Positions 10,534-19,639 of a DNA stretch of 64,000 bases are shown one piece after another; position 1 is the first letter of the stretch; each line of letters opens with the position of its first letter. The stretch is from Providencia burhodogranariea DSM 19968 (GTDB lineage Bacteria; Pseudomonadota; Gammaproteobacteria; Enterobacterales; Enterobacteriaceae). The stretch lies in NCBI RefSeq assembly GCF_000314855.2, contig NZ_KB233222.1:1082322-1146321 (forward strand). The letters are read 5' to 3'. The notes beneath the pieces are model-generated. The model made no database searches and was not told the origin of the DNA. It saw nothing but the letters and a program-made list of their open reading frames with translations. The translations under genes and the position numbers were made by a program.

Positions 10534-11472
10534 CTATGAAGACAGTAATTTATCATGTTCAATGACGAGGCTACTTAAAAACTCAGCAACAGCTCTTATT
10601 CTGCGAGATTGAGCAAGATCAGAATGAATCGCTAACCAAATGGGTTGATTACAACCAATATCACTTTCTACACAAACCAGATCTTTTGGTTGTGCAATAA
10701 AGTGAGGGAGAACAGCCATACCAATTCCCGCTTCGGCTGCACTAATTTGCGCAGACATACTGGTCGTTGTTAATCGACAAGGTTTACCTCGTAAAGTTCT
10801 TTCTAGCCACTGTGCTGCGGGAAGGTGCTGCTGAGTCTCTGACCATCCAATAAAATCATCATGCTCAAAAGTACTGCTTGGATCGTAACTCGTTTTCCGT
10901 TGTAAATAGTGTTTTGAAGCGTAAAGACCAAACCCCAGTTCACCTAATCGCCGAATACTGACATTACCACGTTCGGGTCTCACCATTCTCAATGCCATAT
11001 CTGCATCACGTCTATGTAAGTTAACCGTTGATACACTGGTAACAATTTCTATTGTCAAATTAGGATGCGATTCCATTAAAGCCGGTAATGCTGGGATAAT
11101 GAGGTAATCTGCAAGTCCTTGAGCTGTTGCTAGACGAATATGTCCCATAACACTTTCATTATTTCCTCGAGTTGCTGTTCCGAATGCATAACCTGCCTGC
11201 TCAAGTGCTTCTGCATGGGAAATTAAAGCGCTTCCTTCATCAGTCAGCTTAAAGCCGAGCTGATCTCTCGTGAATAGTCTGATACCTAAAGCGTCTTCTA
11301 ATCGTTCCAGCCGTCTAGATGTTGTTGCAATTCCAAGTTTCAAAGCCTTAGATGCACTGCTCAGCGTGCCTTCTCTTGCTATAGCTAAAAATATTCTGGC
11401 GTCATCCCAGTTCAAATGCTGTTTTTCTCTTTGCTTTCCGATATCGGAAAATTGATTGCCTAATTTTACCAT
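10534..11472 (-). CDS. LysR-type transcriptional regulator
   Basis: The start at 11472 (MVKLGNQ) is chosen because GGAG lies 6 nt upstream; the frame is open further to 11532 but that would overlap the divergent promoter. The 312-residue product has an N-terminal winged helix-turn-helix (DDARIFLAIAREGTLSSASKALK, TSRRLERLEDALGIRLFTR) and a periplasmic-binding-like effector domain (MGHIRLATAQGLADYLI onwards). LysR proteins usually regulate the adjacent divergent gene, here an aldo-keto reductase 62 bp away, in response to a small molecule. The effector is unknown. Confidence 0.9.
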   Translation of the reverse strand: MVKLGNQFSDIGKQREKQHLNWDDARIFLAIAREGTLSSASKALKLGIATTSRRLERLEDALGIRLFTRDQLGFKLTDEGSALISHAEALEQAGYAFGTATRGNNESVMGHIRLATAQGLADYLIIPALPALMESHPNLTIEIVTSVSTVNLHRRDADMALRMVRPERGNVSIRRLGELGFGLYASKHYLQRKTSYDPSSTFEHDDFIGWSETQQHLPAAQWLERTLRGKPCRLTTTSMSAQISAAEAGIGMAVLPHFIAQPKDLVCVESDIGCNQPIWLAIHSDLAQSRRIRAVAEFLSSLVIEHDKLLSS

Positions 11473-11487
11473 ATGAATCTCCGTTTT

Positions 11488-11511
11488 TGGAAAGCATACT
11501 GGAAAACATAA
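11488..11511. promoter_or_regulatory. Tandem direct repeat between LysR gene and aldo-keto reductase
   Basis: TGGAAAGCATAC (11488-11499) is followed immediately by TGGAAAACATAA (11500-11511), 10 of 12 identical. It lies in the short divergent promoter region and is a candidate binding site of the LysR regulator. Confidence 0.4.
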
Positions 11512-11533
11512 AATAAACCAAGGGAGAACCAAA

Positions 11534-12517
11534 ATGGATAAACGTATATTAGGGCAAGGATTAGAAGTATCAGCAATTGGCTTAGGCTGTATGGGGATGA
11601 GTGAGTTTTACGGGCCACGAGATGATAAAGAGTCGATTGCTGTGCTTCACAAGGCTGTCGAATTAGGCTGCACACTGTTTGATACTGCAGATACTTATGG
11701 AAACTATCATAACGAAGAACTCATTGGTAATTTTCTTAGCAAGAATCGCCCTGATATCAGAGTAGCAACAAAGTGTGGCATTGTTCGTCGTCCTGGGGAA
11801 TATCAAAGACATATTGATAATAGCCGTGAGTATATTAGAAAAGCTTGTGAGAGCTCTCTGCGGCGGTTAGGCATTGAATGTATTGATTTGTATTACATTC
11901 ATCGCCTAGACCCTGATGTGCCAATAGAAACAACGATACAAACACTTGCCGAACTCATTAAGGAAGGGAAAATTGCCCACATTGGGTTGTCTGAAGTTAG
12001 CGCGAAAACGCTTAGAAGAGCACATCTCATCTATCCGATCACTGCGATACAAACGGAGTACTCTCTTTGGACGCGAGATGTGGAAACAGATATTTTGCCA
12101 ACTTGTCGGGAACTTGGTATTGGTTTTGTACCTTATGCTCCACTAGGACGTGGTTTTTTGACAGGGCGTTTCCATTCACAAAGTATTTTTGATAAGGACG
12201 ACGCTCGGAAGGATCTACCTCGGTTTAGCTCAGATAATTTGAAGGCTAATCGGCCTCTACCTGAGGTGATAGCTCAGATGGCTCACAATAAGTCGTGTAG
12301 TTCTGCACAAATCGCGCTTGCATGGTTACTGGCTCAAGGAACTGACATCGTCCCCATTCCCGGAACGAAGAAAGTCACTCATCTTATCGATAATCTTAGT
12401 GCCGCTAATATCACACTGACCTCAGATGATTTGGCACAAATAGAATCTGCTATTGGTAATTTTAAACCTGCAGGTGCCCGTTATACCTTAGAAGGTATGA
12501 AAGGAGTTAATTCGTGA
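11534..12517 (+). CDS. Aldo/keto reductase
   Basis: The 327-residue TIM-barrel oxidoreductase would reduce aldehydes or ketones with NADPH in the cytoplasm. The catalytic tetrad can be placed as Asp50, Tyr55, Lys80 and His123 ([20 protein letters not shown]). The C-terminal cofactor motif reads [16 protein letters not shown] good GGGAG ribosome site precedes the ATG. Its stop overlaps the start of the following MFS gene by 4 nt, so the two form an operon divergent from the LysR gene. The physiological substrate cannot be told from sequence. Confidence 0.93.
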   Translation: MDKRILGQGLEVSAIGLGCMGMSEFYGPRDDKESIAVLHKAVELGCTLFDTADTYGNYHNEELIGNFLSKNRPDIRVATKCGIVRRPGEYQRHIDNSREYIRKACESSLRRLGIECIDLYYIHRLDPDVPIETTIQTLAELIKEGKIAHIGLSEVSAKTLRRAHLIYPITAIQTEYSLWTRDVETDILPTCRELGIGFVPYAPLGRGFLTGRFHSQSIFDKDDARKDLPRFSSDNLKANRPLPEVIAQMAHNKSCSSAQIALAWLLAQGTDIVPIPGTKKVTHLIDNLSAANITLTSDDLAQIESAIGNFKPAGARYTLEGMKGVNS

Positions 12518-13701
12518 GAACATTAAATAATACGGGATGGCGCAATTGGGCCGCGGTGTCCATGCTTGGAATTGCATCATTTATTGTAGTCGCCACGGAA
12601 TTAGCACCGATAGGCATGCTCTCAGCAATAGCAAAAGATATGGGGCAGAATGCAGGTACGACAGGATTAATTGTTACCTTGTACGCATGGATTGGCGCTA
12701 TTGCAGCCTTACTATCGGTAATGATGATTAGTCATTTACCTCGTCGACCTTTATTAGTCGGTCTGATGCTATTTTTGGGACTCTCTAATTTCGTATCAGC
12801 AGCCAGTCATAGTTTTACAGTGCTTTTAATTGCTCGACTTCTGGGCGGAGTCGCTCACGGAGCATTCTGGGCAATGATTGGTACAATGGGAGCGCAATTA
12901 GTTTCTTCTAACCATGTGGGGAAAGCGACCTCGATAATCTTTGGGGGAGTATCGATAGCAAGCGTGTTAGGCGTTCCGTTAATTAGCTGGATCAGTAGTG
13001 ATGCGAGTTGGCGGGTATCTTTTTTATTATTAGGAATACTATCAGTTATTACAGCGTTTACTTTAGCCTGTAGCCTTCCCTATGTATCGGGTATGGTGAG
13101 TTTAGGTCGAAATCAATTTTCATCTGTGTTGCAAAATACCAAGTTGAGAATGGTATATCTGATAGCGACCTGTGGTATCGTTGCGCACTTTGCTGCATTT
13201 ACTTATGTTGAAGTCTTACTGTCTTCAGAAATTGCCATATCTAATAGTTGGATAGCCATTTGTTTATTGGCTTTTGGTGTCGCTGGAATAATCGGTAACT
13301 TTCTATGTGGGATATTTATCGATAGCTACCTAAAACGAGTTCTTGGTGTCGGTTTACTATTGATATCCCTTAGCTTGATGTTAATTAGCGTTTCAACAGT
13401 TAAAAGTGAGATTATTGTACTATTACTAATGACTGGATGGGGGCTTGGCGTTGCCATATTATTTGTGAGCCTTCAAGCTTGGATAATTCGATTAGCTGGG
13501 GATAAAGCATTACCTGCTTCAGCAATTTATGCTTCTATTTTTAATGGTGCTGTTGGCGCAGGAGCTGTGTTGGGAGCAGGTGTTTTAGATCATTGGAATA
13601 TCAAAACGCTATATTTAATTGCATCATTAATCACATTGCTAAGTTTTATTTTAGTCGCTATCTGCCGAGATAATTCTGAAGGACAAGCCGTTTCTGAGTA
13701 A
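12514..13701 (+). CDS. MFS drug/sugar efflux transporter (DHA1, SotB-like)
   Basis: The 395-residue protein with about 12 membrane segments begins at a GTG overlapping the upstream stop; GGAG precedes it. Motifs [30 protein letters not shown] and [11 protein letters not shown] are those of DHA1 efflux proteins such as SotB/YdeA. It resembles the SotB of this window (44044) in layout, but is clearly diverged. Co-transcription with an aldo-keto reductase and a LysR regulator suggests detoxification or export of a small organic compound. No terminator was found directly behind it. Confidence 0.9.
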   Translation: MRTLNNTGWRNWAAVSMLGIASFIVVATELAPIGMLSAIAKDMGQNAGTTGLIVTLYAWIGAIAALLSVMMISHLPRRPLLVGLMLFLGLSNFVSAASHSFTVLLIARLLGGVAHGAFWAMIGTMGAQLVSSNHVGKATSIIFGGVSIASVLGVPLISWISSDASWRVSFLLLGILSVITAFTLACSLPYVSGMVSLGRNQFSSVLQNTKLRMVYLIATCGIVAHFAAFTYVEVLLSSEIAISNSWIAICLLAFGVAGIIGNFLCGIFIDSYLKRVLGVGLLLISLSLMLISVSTVKSEIIVLLLMTGWGLGVAILFVSLQAWIIRLAGDKALPASAIYASIFNGAVGAGAVLGAGVLDHWNIKTLYLIASLITLLSFILVAICRDNSEGQAVSE

Positions 13702-14136
13702 GAAATTCTCTAAGCGTAAAAGATTTAAAAATCTGAGCTTAAAGAGCAACTGTATGCAAAAAATAGAAATAACGTTAAGTGATGTATAGATAATAATATT
13801 GAGAATGACTGATTCTCTTAACAGCTGAATATAAATATAATTTTTTATATATTTATATGGGGAAAATAGCGCATTACGAATCAGGGGATATTAACTGGCA
13901 GAGTAAGTATATAAGCCCACGCAAAATGAACTGCCCCCTTCACGTTAGACTAAAAGCATCTAACTTTTGGGGGAAGTTCATTTACGGTGGGGAGTAACCA
14001 CCAGTACTCGCTATTTCAAAGGTGAGAGGTTTACCGATTCATTGGGAAGGATGAATACATTTTTCCCGTATTAATAACCGAAATGAACGGCTGGAAAGCG
14101 TGTAAGAAAGTCATATCTATCAGAGACTCTAGAGTA
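13702..14136. other. Non-coding stretch behind the MFS gene
   Basis: AT-rich in the first 200 nt. From about 13900 it contains the 60-nt inverted repeat listed separately and a more GC-rich segment to 14110 that may be remnant IS sequence; no frame there could be assigned. Confidence 0.35.
13924..13983. repeat. 60-nt imperfect inverted repeat resembling abutted IS ends
   Basis: AAATGAACTGCCCCC (13924-13938) faces GGGGGAAGTTCATTT (13969-13983) with one mismatch, and inside are GTTAGA and TCTAAC. TGAACT(G/T)CCCCC with a nearby GTTAGA is like the terminal repeats of IS3-family elements. No transposase was identified next to it. It could be a MITE or the junction left by deletion of an IS. Confidence 0.45.
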
Positions 14137-14711
14137 TTAGCTTAGATCGTGCAGTTCTTTACTAAGTGCAGGGCTTAATATCATGTCCTCAAAGCAAACC
14201 CGCAGAGCACCGCGTTCTGGGGTACAACACTTCACACCAACGATGCATTTCTGTACAGATGGGAAATGTGCTAAACGAAGGAGAGGCCAAGTAATACCAT
14301 CGGCAGAAAATTGCAGCCGCAGGCTATCTCCTTTGCGTGTGAGCCGAAGCCAAAATGCTTTTGGATTGCCAGGAAAAATGCCAGTAGCCCAGTCCGAATG
14401 ACCGAGGGTTAATACGCTGCCAATCATTGGTGTGCCATCGTTTAACTAAATACCTGCTTTAACCAGTGTTTTTCATCAGTCATAAACATGATGCCAGCCT
14501 GATCATATAATGTTGTAAAATCCGCAGATACTTTTACCTGAAAAGTAAAGTTTTCGACTACATTTGTGGCAAAAATATGGACAGGAAACCGTTCAAAACC
14601 GTACCAAGTAGTTTGCCAAAAATCAGTATTATCCTCAGTAATGACCGATAGAATACCTTGATCATATTGCCAGCGTTTAGGCTCGTTTATCCAGTAAAAT
14701 GACGTATTCAT
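14137..14711 (-). pseudogene. DUF1349 family protein, frameshifted
   Basis: Two frames on the minus strand together make one protein of about 190 residues. The first part (start 14711, MNTSFYWINEPKRWQYDQG to DEKHWLK) and the second part (NDGTPMIGSVLTLGHSDWATG to the stop at 14137) match the concanavalin-A-like DUF1349 family (regulation of enolase protein 1 type). They are separated by a 1-nt deletion near 14457 and a TAG at 14446-14448 where a sense codon is expected before LNDGTPM. The gene is therefore broken by both a frameshift and a nonsense codon. Confidence 0.8.
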
Positions 14712-14819
14712 TATTTTTCACCCTTTTAAAACCAATGATTGTTCTGTGGCGTCCGCGTATTCTGTGTTAGGTAATTTGAGCGGTCGATATAAAACTGCAC
14801 TTCAAGATGCTCCAAATTC

Positions 14820-15148
14820 ACAGAGCTATCATCACGGAAGCAATTTTCTATCACGCTAGGCTCCGGTATTACGGCAATTTTAGGGATTACTGAACCTGCA
14901 TTATTTGGTGTTCTGACTAAATATACCAAAGCATTATTTATGGTGAGCTTAGCTATAGGGGTGTTCGGTGCTATCTCCGTCACTCTCGACACGCATTTAA
15001 CCAGCTATATTCTATCATCAGTTTCAGCTTACCTGCCTACTTAGCGGGTGGTACACAAAATTTTATTCAAGCAGTTCTTGGGGGCTGTAGTGTATTTGTA
15101 TTTTCTTTTATGCTGAATTTCATATTTGTTCTCGTAGATAACAAATAA
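14820..15148 (+). pseudogene. PTS permease EIIC, C-terminal remnant (glucose/beta-glucoside family)
   Basis: The plus strand encodes SGITAILGITEPALFGVLTK, the GITEPA signature of the membrane EIIC domain of glucose/beta-glucoside-type PTS permeases, followed by hydrophobic residues to SSVSAYLPT. A stop then appears near 15042, but a shifted frame continues with LAGGTQNFIQAVLGG and ends in FVLVDNK at 15148. So this is a frameshifted tail; the EIIB domain and most of EIIC are absent. A divergent broken DUF1349 gene starts about 110 nt away. The antisense frame over it is a shadow. Confidence 0.7.
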
Positions 15149-15172
15149 ATTAAATAATCAGTTACATCATCA

Positions 15173-15210
15173 TAAGGTCTACCAAAATATAAATGGTAGG
15201 CCTTTTTTTG
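15173..15210 (+). terminator. Terminator behind the PTS remnant
   Basis: AAGGTCTACCA and TGGTAGGCCTT form an 11-bp stem with one wobble, followed by seven T. Confidence 0.75.
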
Positions 15211-15462
15211 TTTTAATATTATTCTTCATTACTAAATTTTTTGATGTTATTGATTGGATAAAAAACAATATTAATATTGAGACTGATTTTAGTTGTGTTT
15301 TGATACACGAAAAGCGAATATTATATAGATAGTTAAGTAAGTGATTGTTGTTTTCTGATAAATCTCTAGCATGGGTGGATTTTATTAATGATTTCAATTT
15401 TATTGATTTAAAATATTAATATAGGCTTATATTTATTCTGCTTAATATATCTAGAAACATGT

Positions 15463-15485
15463 AATTAAATTAAATTAAATTAAAT
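15463..15485 (+). repeat. Pentanucleotide array AATTA
   Basis: About 4.5 tandem copies of a 5-nt AATTA/TTAAA unit. Confidence 0.7.
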
Positions 15486-15501
15486 GAATTATAAATTAAT
15501 G

Positions 15502-15533
15502 TTTTTTATTTTATTTTATTTTATTTTATTTTT
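15502..15533 (+). repeat. Pentanucleotide array TTTTA
   Basis: About six tandem copies of TTTTA, only 17 nt from the AATTA array and about 170 nt before the next start codon. Arrays of this kind can change length by slippage. Confidence 0.7.
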
Positions 15534-15700
15534 GTTTTGACTTTGATTGCAAAGTTAAAATATTTAGATTTTCGATTCATCACATTGATTTTTAATGAGT
15601 TAAATTCGATTTGTGAAGGCGGTTAATTGTTTTTTTAGTTTTATTTTGATGGATAAAAATAAATTTTCGTGACATGTCACGATAAAAAGGATTCTAATAA

Positions 15701-16042
15701 ATGGCAAAATCAGCAGTAGAACGTAAAGCAGTGCAACGAGCTAATCAAAAAAGAATGGGAATAATTAAGATTGAATTATTAATTGAGTCAATGGAATTGG
15801 AAATATTGAAAAAAAACTGTGTCTTGAGGCGGCTAGGTAGAGAACCTTATGATATGAACGAATATATTCAGCTACTTATCCTCAAAGATAATAATGAACT
15901 TCAAGAGAAAATGCATAGATTGGAAAGTGAGCGGTGTGATAGATGCAATAAACAGTTGCCGGTGAAGGAATGTTGCCTTGCTGGTGATTCTAAATGCTGG
16001 GTGACGTTAGGGTGGCATGAGGTTAAATTGAAAATTAAATAA
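15701..16042 (+). CDS. Small Cys-rich protein of phage-like type
   Basis: This 113-residue protein has a basic N-terminus (MAKSAVERKAVQRANQKRMG), a middle part with REPYDMNEYIQLLI, a short coiled-coil-like helix (NNELQEKMHRLESERC) and a C-terminal cluster of cysteines: Cys79, Cys82, Cys91, Cys92, Cys99. The cluster could bind zinc. I recall similar proteins (MAKSAAERKAAQRARQR start) annotated as hypothetical in enterobacterial prophages, so a prophage relic is likely. AAAGGA precedes the ATG at a suitable distance. Function unknown. Neighbours are an AT-rich spacer and decayed genes. Confidence 0.65.
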   Translation: MAKSAVERKAVQRANQKRMGIIKIELLIESMELEILKKNCVLRRLGREPYDMNEYIQLLILKDNNELQEKMHRLESERCDRCNKQLPVKECCLAGDSKCWVTLGWHEVKLKIK

Positions 16043-16490
16043 TAAGATTAATAATTATTTTGAAATTCATAAAATAAAAAATCCTATTAAATATTTTCAA
16101 CTGATAAATCAATTAATACGGCTAATTGCTCATCACGACAGTAGTATTACAGCTAATTTTCTATTAAAAGATAATATAATAATAAATCGATCATTAAGAT
16201 GAAATGCAGGTTTCATCTTATGTATGCATTTAGTTTGGTTTAAGGTTATTTAAATGGTATCTATGCGCTATAGAAGAATATGATGAGGAGCATGATGAAT
16301 GTATGACTCTATTATTTGAGGTTAAGCATAGGTCAGTACTTATCAGATGAGAAACGAGTAAAATCACTTAGTTGGTAAGTGCTCTTGTTGTAGATAATAT
16401 TCGAATCGCATCTATCATTGTGTTAGTTTGAATAGTCCTTGCTTTTTTAAGGGTTAAAAAAATTCTGAGTATAATGAGAAGGGTTTTATT
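16043..16490. other. Intergenic stretch with one perfect palindrome
   Basis: AT-rich. TAAGATGAAA (16195-16204) and TTTCATCTTA (16211-16220) make a perfect 10-bp stem with a TGCAGG loop but no T-run, so it is not a classical terminator. A short frame with an acidic stretch (EEYDEEHDE) ends near 16350, but has no start before the ATG in its middle; not called as a gene. Confidence 0.35.
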
Positions 16491-17228
16491 ATGTATTTAG
16501 TTGATTTACATGCTCATACTATTGCCAGCACCCATGCCTACAGTACGTTTAACGACTATTTTTTGGAAGCAGCAAATAAAGGCATGAAACTGTTTGCCAT
16601 CACTGATCATGGCCCAGAGATGGATGATGCTCCTCATCAATGGCATTTTTCCAATATGCCAATTTTACCGCGGATCGTTAATGGTGTTGGTTTGTTATAT
16701 GGAATTGAAGCTAATATAAAAAACAAGCTGGGTGAAACAGATTGCAATGACAAAATAGCTAAACAGCTAGATATTATTTTAGCTGGTTTTCATGAGCCAG
16801 TTTTAGGACCTCAAAGCCAAGCCAATAATACAGAAGCGATGATTGCAACGATTCAAAGTGGTAAAGTACAAATTATCACTCATCCAGGCAATCCTAAATA
16901 TCCTATTGATATTAATGCGGTAGCTCAAGCAGCTAAAGAATCTAATGTAGCGTTGGAAATGAATAATTCATCATTTCTACATTCTAGGGTTGGTAGCCAA
17001 CCTAATTGCTTAGCGATAGCCAAAGCGGTAAAAGATGCAGGAGGGTGGATTTCTCTTGGTTCTGATTCTCATTATGCAGGTTATTTAGGTAATTTTGACA
17101 AAGTAATTGAAATGTTAGCCTCTATCGATTTTCCGCAAGATCAAATCTTAAATGTTTCTCCACGCCGAGTTCTGGATTTCTTAGAATCTCATGGTCGTAA
17201 ACCGATACCTGAATTTGCGGATTTTTAG
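16491..17228 (+). CDS. ycdX: PHP-domain phosphatase YcdX
   Basis: The 245-residue product has the same length as E. coli YcdX, a trinuclear-zinc phosphatase of the PHP (polymerase and histidinol phosphatase) superfamily. Metal ligands are visible in order: His7, His9 and His15 ([11 protein letters not shown]), His in TDHG, Glu in GIEANI, His in GFHEP, His in THPGNP, and Asp/His in GSDSHYAG. In E. coli the protein is linked to swarming and to phosphatase activity on small substrates; the natural substrate is uncertain. It stands alone between intergenic regions. Confidence 0.93.
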   Translation: MYLVDLHAHTIASTHAYSTFNDYFLEAANKGMKLFAITDHGPEMDDAPHQWHFSNMPILPRIVNGVGLLYGIEANIKNKLGETDCNDKIAKQLDIILAGFHEPVLGPQSQANNTEAMIATIQSGKVQIITHPGNPKYPIDINAVAQAAKESNVALEMNNSSFLHSRVGSQPNCLAIAKAVKDAGGWISLGSDSHYAGYLGNFDKVIEMLASIDFPQDQILNVSPRRVLDFLESHGRKPIPEFADF

Positions 17229-18097
17229 TCAAATTAAGCCGTTTAGTGAGAACAGGACGGCTAATATTTTATCTAAGTCACAGATTGATTACGGCTATAA
17301 AAACAAACTCATATTAACATAAGGCAGATGCACTTTTGCGAACACGATATCGTCGTTACCTTTACTTGGTATCATGAAATTATTATCCGTTTAATTATTT
17401 TATCTATTCAAGAGGTAATCCTAAGGGTAAATAATGGAATTTAATCAGCTACGGGAAATGGACTAACAACCAAAGAATTTTGTTTTATAAGAGAAATCTG
17501 ATTCACTTTTTCTTTAAATTAAAATGGAACTGGTAGGGTGAGTGAATTTTATAATGAATTATTTTTAAATTTTATTTTTTAATAAAAAACTTAATCATTT
17601 GTTTGGCAACATTCTTATTTTTATTTTAAATTTTATGTGGAATCTTAAATTGTAAAATAATTTATTTTTATTTTAGATTTTAATGATTAACAAAGGGTAT
17701 TTTAATTATATCTCTATGATTAAATTGGTTTAATAAATTAAAATACTATTTGTGTGTGAATAAATATATACATATATTTTCGATAGATTAACTTTATGAG
17801 TAGTAAATAATGATGTTTAATGTATTGTTTTTATGGCTGTGGCGTGAGTGATTTTATTTTAATTTAATTAAAAATCAATTGCTTGTATTTTAATGATGTG
17901 ATTGAAAAACTGGTTTTATAAATTAACATGTTAACAACGTAAATATATCATCAACGAAAAGCATAAATACTTAATTGAAAATAACCTACGATAAATTTTA
18001 AAATCTTTATATTTACCCTATTGCTATTCATACATTAAATATGATTAATTAGAGGTGCAAGAATATCCTTGCATACTATCTTCTGAAGGTCCTTATT
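17229..18097. other. Long AT-rich intergenic region
   Basis: A weak hairpin follows ycdX (AAGCCGT/ACGGCTAA, about 17236-17261, with TATTTT behind) and may end its transcript. The rest, over 800 nt, is extremely AT-rich with no gene-like frame. It presumably includes the promoter of the small exported protein at 18098; no specific regulator site was identified. Confidence 0.4.
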
Positions 18098-18283
18098 ATG
18101 AAAAAGTTATTAGCAATCGTAACAGTATTGTCTTTAGCTATTTCTGGTTCAGCTTTAGCCGCTACAGCAGCTAAAGGAGATCAAGCTGCTCCTTCTGCAA
18201 AATCTCAGCAAAATAGCAAATCAAAAACTAAAGCAAATAATACAGTAGAAAAAAAGAAATCAGCTGAATCTAAAAAAAGCTAA
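18098..18283 (+). CDS. Small exported lysine-rich protein, Asr-like
   Basis: The 61-residue product begins with a typical Sec signal peptide (MKKLLAIVTVLSLAISGSALA) and a mature part composed almost only of Ala, Lys, Ser, Gln and Asn. Composition and design are those of the acid-shock protein Asr of enterobacteria (signal peptide plus a basic, low-complexity periplasmic chain), but the mature part is much shorter than E. coli Asr and has no clear repeats. AAGG stands 10 nt before the ATG. Acid-shock function is inference from composition only. Confidence 0.6.
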   Translation: MKKLLAIVTVLSLAISGSALAATAAKGDQAAPSAKSQQNSKSKTKANNTVEKKKSAESKKS

Positions 18284-18432
18284 TATAGATTAAATAGTTA
18301 TATCTAAAAATATTTCGAATTATATGTAGTATTGATCGTTGCTATCTTTATGAAAGCAACTCAGGTGGTTGAGTAATAAACTATATTTATAATAGATGCC
18401 TGTGATTTGAAGTATGGTAGGTATACTATCTT

Positions 18433-18476
18433 AGTGCCACGAATGGGAATGCTCATTCGTGGCACTGCTTTTTTAA
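18433..18476 (+). terminator. Strong terminator
   Basis: AGTGCCACGAATG (18433-18445) and CATTCGTGGCACT (18454-18466) are perfectly complementary, followed by GCTTTTTTAA. It ends either the Asr-like gene, 150 nt upstream, or a short RNA starting after the TATAAT at 18388. Confidence 0.85.
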
Positions 18477-18522
18477 TGGTTATAGGGTATAATTAATCTT
18501 ATTTGTCAAAATATACTATTCT

Positions 18523-19344
18523 ATGAATTATCAATGTCCTCTGTGTTTTAAACCGCTACGACTTCTTAACAATAATTGGCAATGCGAAGATAAGCATCAA
18601 TTTGACCGTGCAAAAGAAGGCTATGTTAACTTGCTTCCAGTCCAGCATAAACGTTCAAAAGATCCGGGCGATAGTGCAGAAATGATGCAATCACGTCGCC
18701 AGTTTTTAAATGCAGGTCATTATGACTCTATGCGGAAATTAGCGGCTGAAAAATTGAATCAATATCTCGCTAAAGAGAGTGATACTGTATTAGATATTGG
18801 TTGTGGGGAAGGGTATTATACTGATTATTTTATGCAGGATATCCGAAAGCAGCATCAATCTATTTCATTTTTTGGTTTAGATGTATCAAAAGCAGCTATT
18901 CGTTATGCAGCAAAACGCTATTCCTCAGTTAACTTTTGCGTTGCCTCAAGCCATCGCCTACCATTTTTCCAAGATAGCATTGGTGCAATCATTCGTATTT
19001 ATGCACCTTGCAAAGCTGAAGAGTTATCAAGAGTCTTACAGCCAGCAGGGATATTGATTACGGTGACGCCAGCCCCACGACATTTACAAGAATTAAAGCG
19101 ATTAATTTATTCTGAAGTTAAACTTCACCCAATTAAAGAAGAAGAATTGCCTCAGTTCACATTATTAGATGAAACTAACTTAAATTACTCTATGCAACTT
19201 ACAGGTAATGAAGCTTTTGAACTGTTGCAAATGACGCCATTTGCATGGCGCGCATCAGAAGATGTGAAACAGGCATTAAAGCAAGCAGCATTAACAGATT
19301 ATACGGCTGATTTTATGATCCGTGTATATCAATTAAACGATTAA
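18523..19344 (+). CDS. rlmA: 23S rRNA (guanine-745-N1)-methyltransferase
   Basis: RlmA methylates G745 in 23S rRNA. The 273-residue product begins with a zinc-binding motif (CPLCFKPL, CEDKHQFDRAKEGYVNLL) as in the E. coli enzyme (269 residues), followed by a Rossmann methyltransferase fold with the S-adenosylmethionine loop VLDIGCGEGYYT. In E. coli, rlmA likewise lies beside mntP; here the two are convergent. Confidence 0.95.
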   Translation: MNYQCPLCFKPLRLLNNNWQCEDKHQFDRAKEGYVNLLPVQHKRSKDPGDSAEMMQSRRQFLNAGHYDSMRKLAAEKLNQYLAKESDTVLDIGCGEGYYTDYFMQDIRKQHQSISFFGLDVSKAAIRYAAKRYSSVNFCVASSHRLPFFQDSIGAIIRIYAPCKAEELSRVLQPAGILITVTPAPRHLQELKRLIYSEVKLHPIKEEELPQFTLLDETNLNYSMQLTGNEAFELLQMTPFAWRASEDVKQALKQAALTDYTADFMIRVYQLND

Positions 19345-19395
19345 TTGATATTACCTTTCAACACGATATTGAGTAGATAAGTAGGTAGTATGTAT

Positions 19396-19433
19396 AACCT
19401 GAGCCACCGTATTTTTGTATGGCTCAGGTTTTT
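19396..19433 (+). terminator. rlmA terminator
   Basis: AACCTGAGCCA (19396-19406) and TGGCTCAGGTT (19420-19430) form a perfect 11-bp stem ending in T residues. Reading from the other strand it could also serve mntP. Confidence 0.8.
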
Positions 19434-19639
19434 GGTGGGAATGGTTTTACTATTTTGTTTATATGCAACTTGGATCATTTAGAGTTACATATACACCATT
19501 ATATTACCCTTAGTTTATCATCCATCCGGAATCAATCTTCGTTTTATTTTATCTATGCAAATGTTGATGATTTCGTCTGGATGATTGAATACAACTTAAT
19601 TTAAGTTATTTTACTTGTAGTATTAGAGGGTATTTTTAT

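Larger units (their letters stand above)
15211..15700. other. AT-rich spacer without a gene
   Basis: Very AT-rich, containing the two pentanucleotide arrays listed separately and the ribosome site AAAGGA of the following gene. No other signal recognised. Confidence 0.4.

Noticed and set aside
14726-14992. Minus-strand frame of 88 residues
   Set aside because: It is antisense to the PTS EIIC remnant with its GITEPA motif; the product has no family-like features.
15179-15397. Minus-strand frame of 72 residues
   Set aside because: Lies across the terminator behind the PTS remnant; composition reflects AT-rich non-coding DNA.
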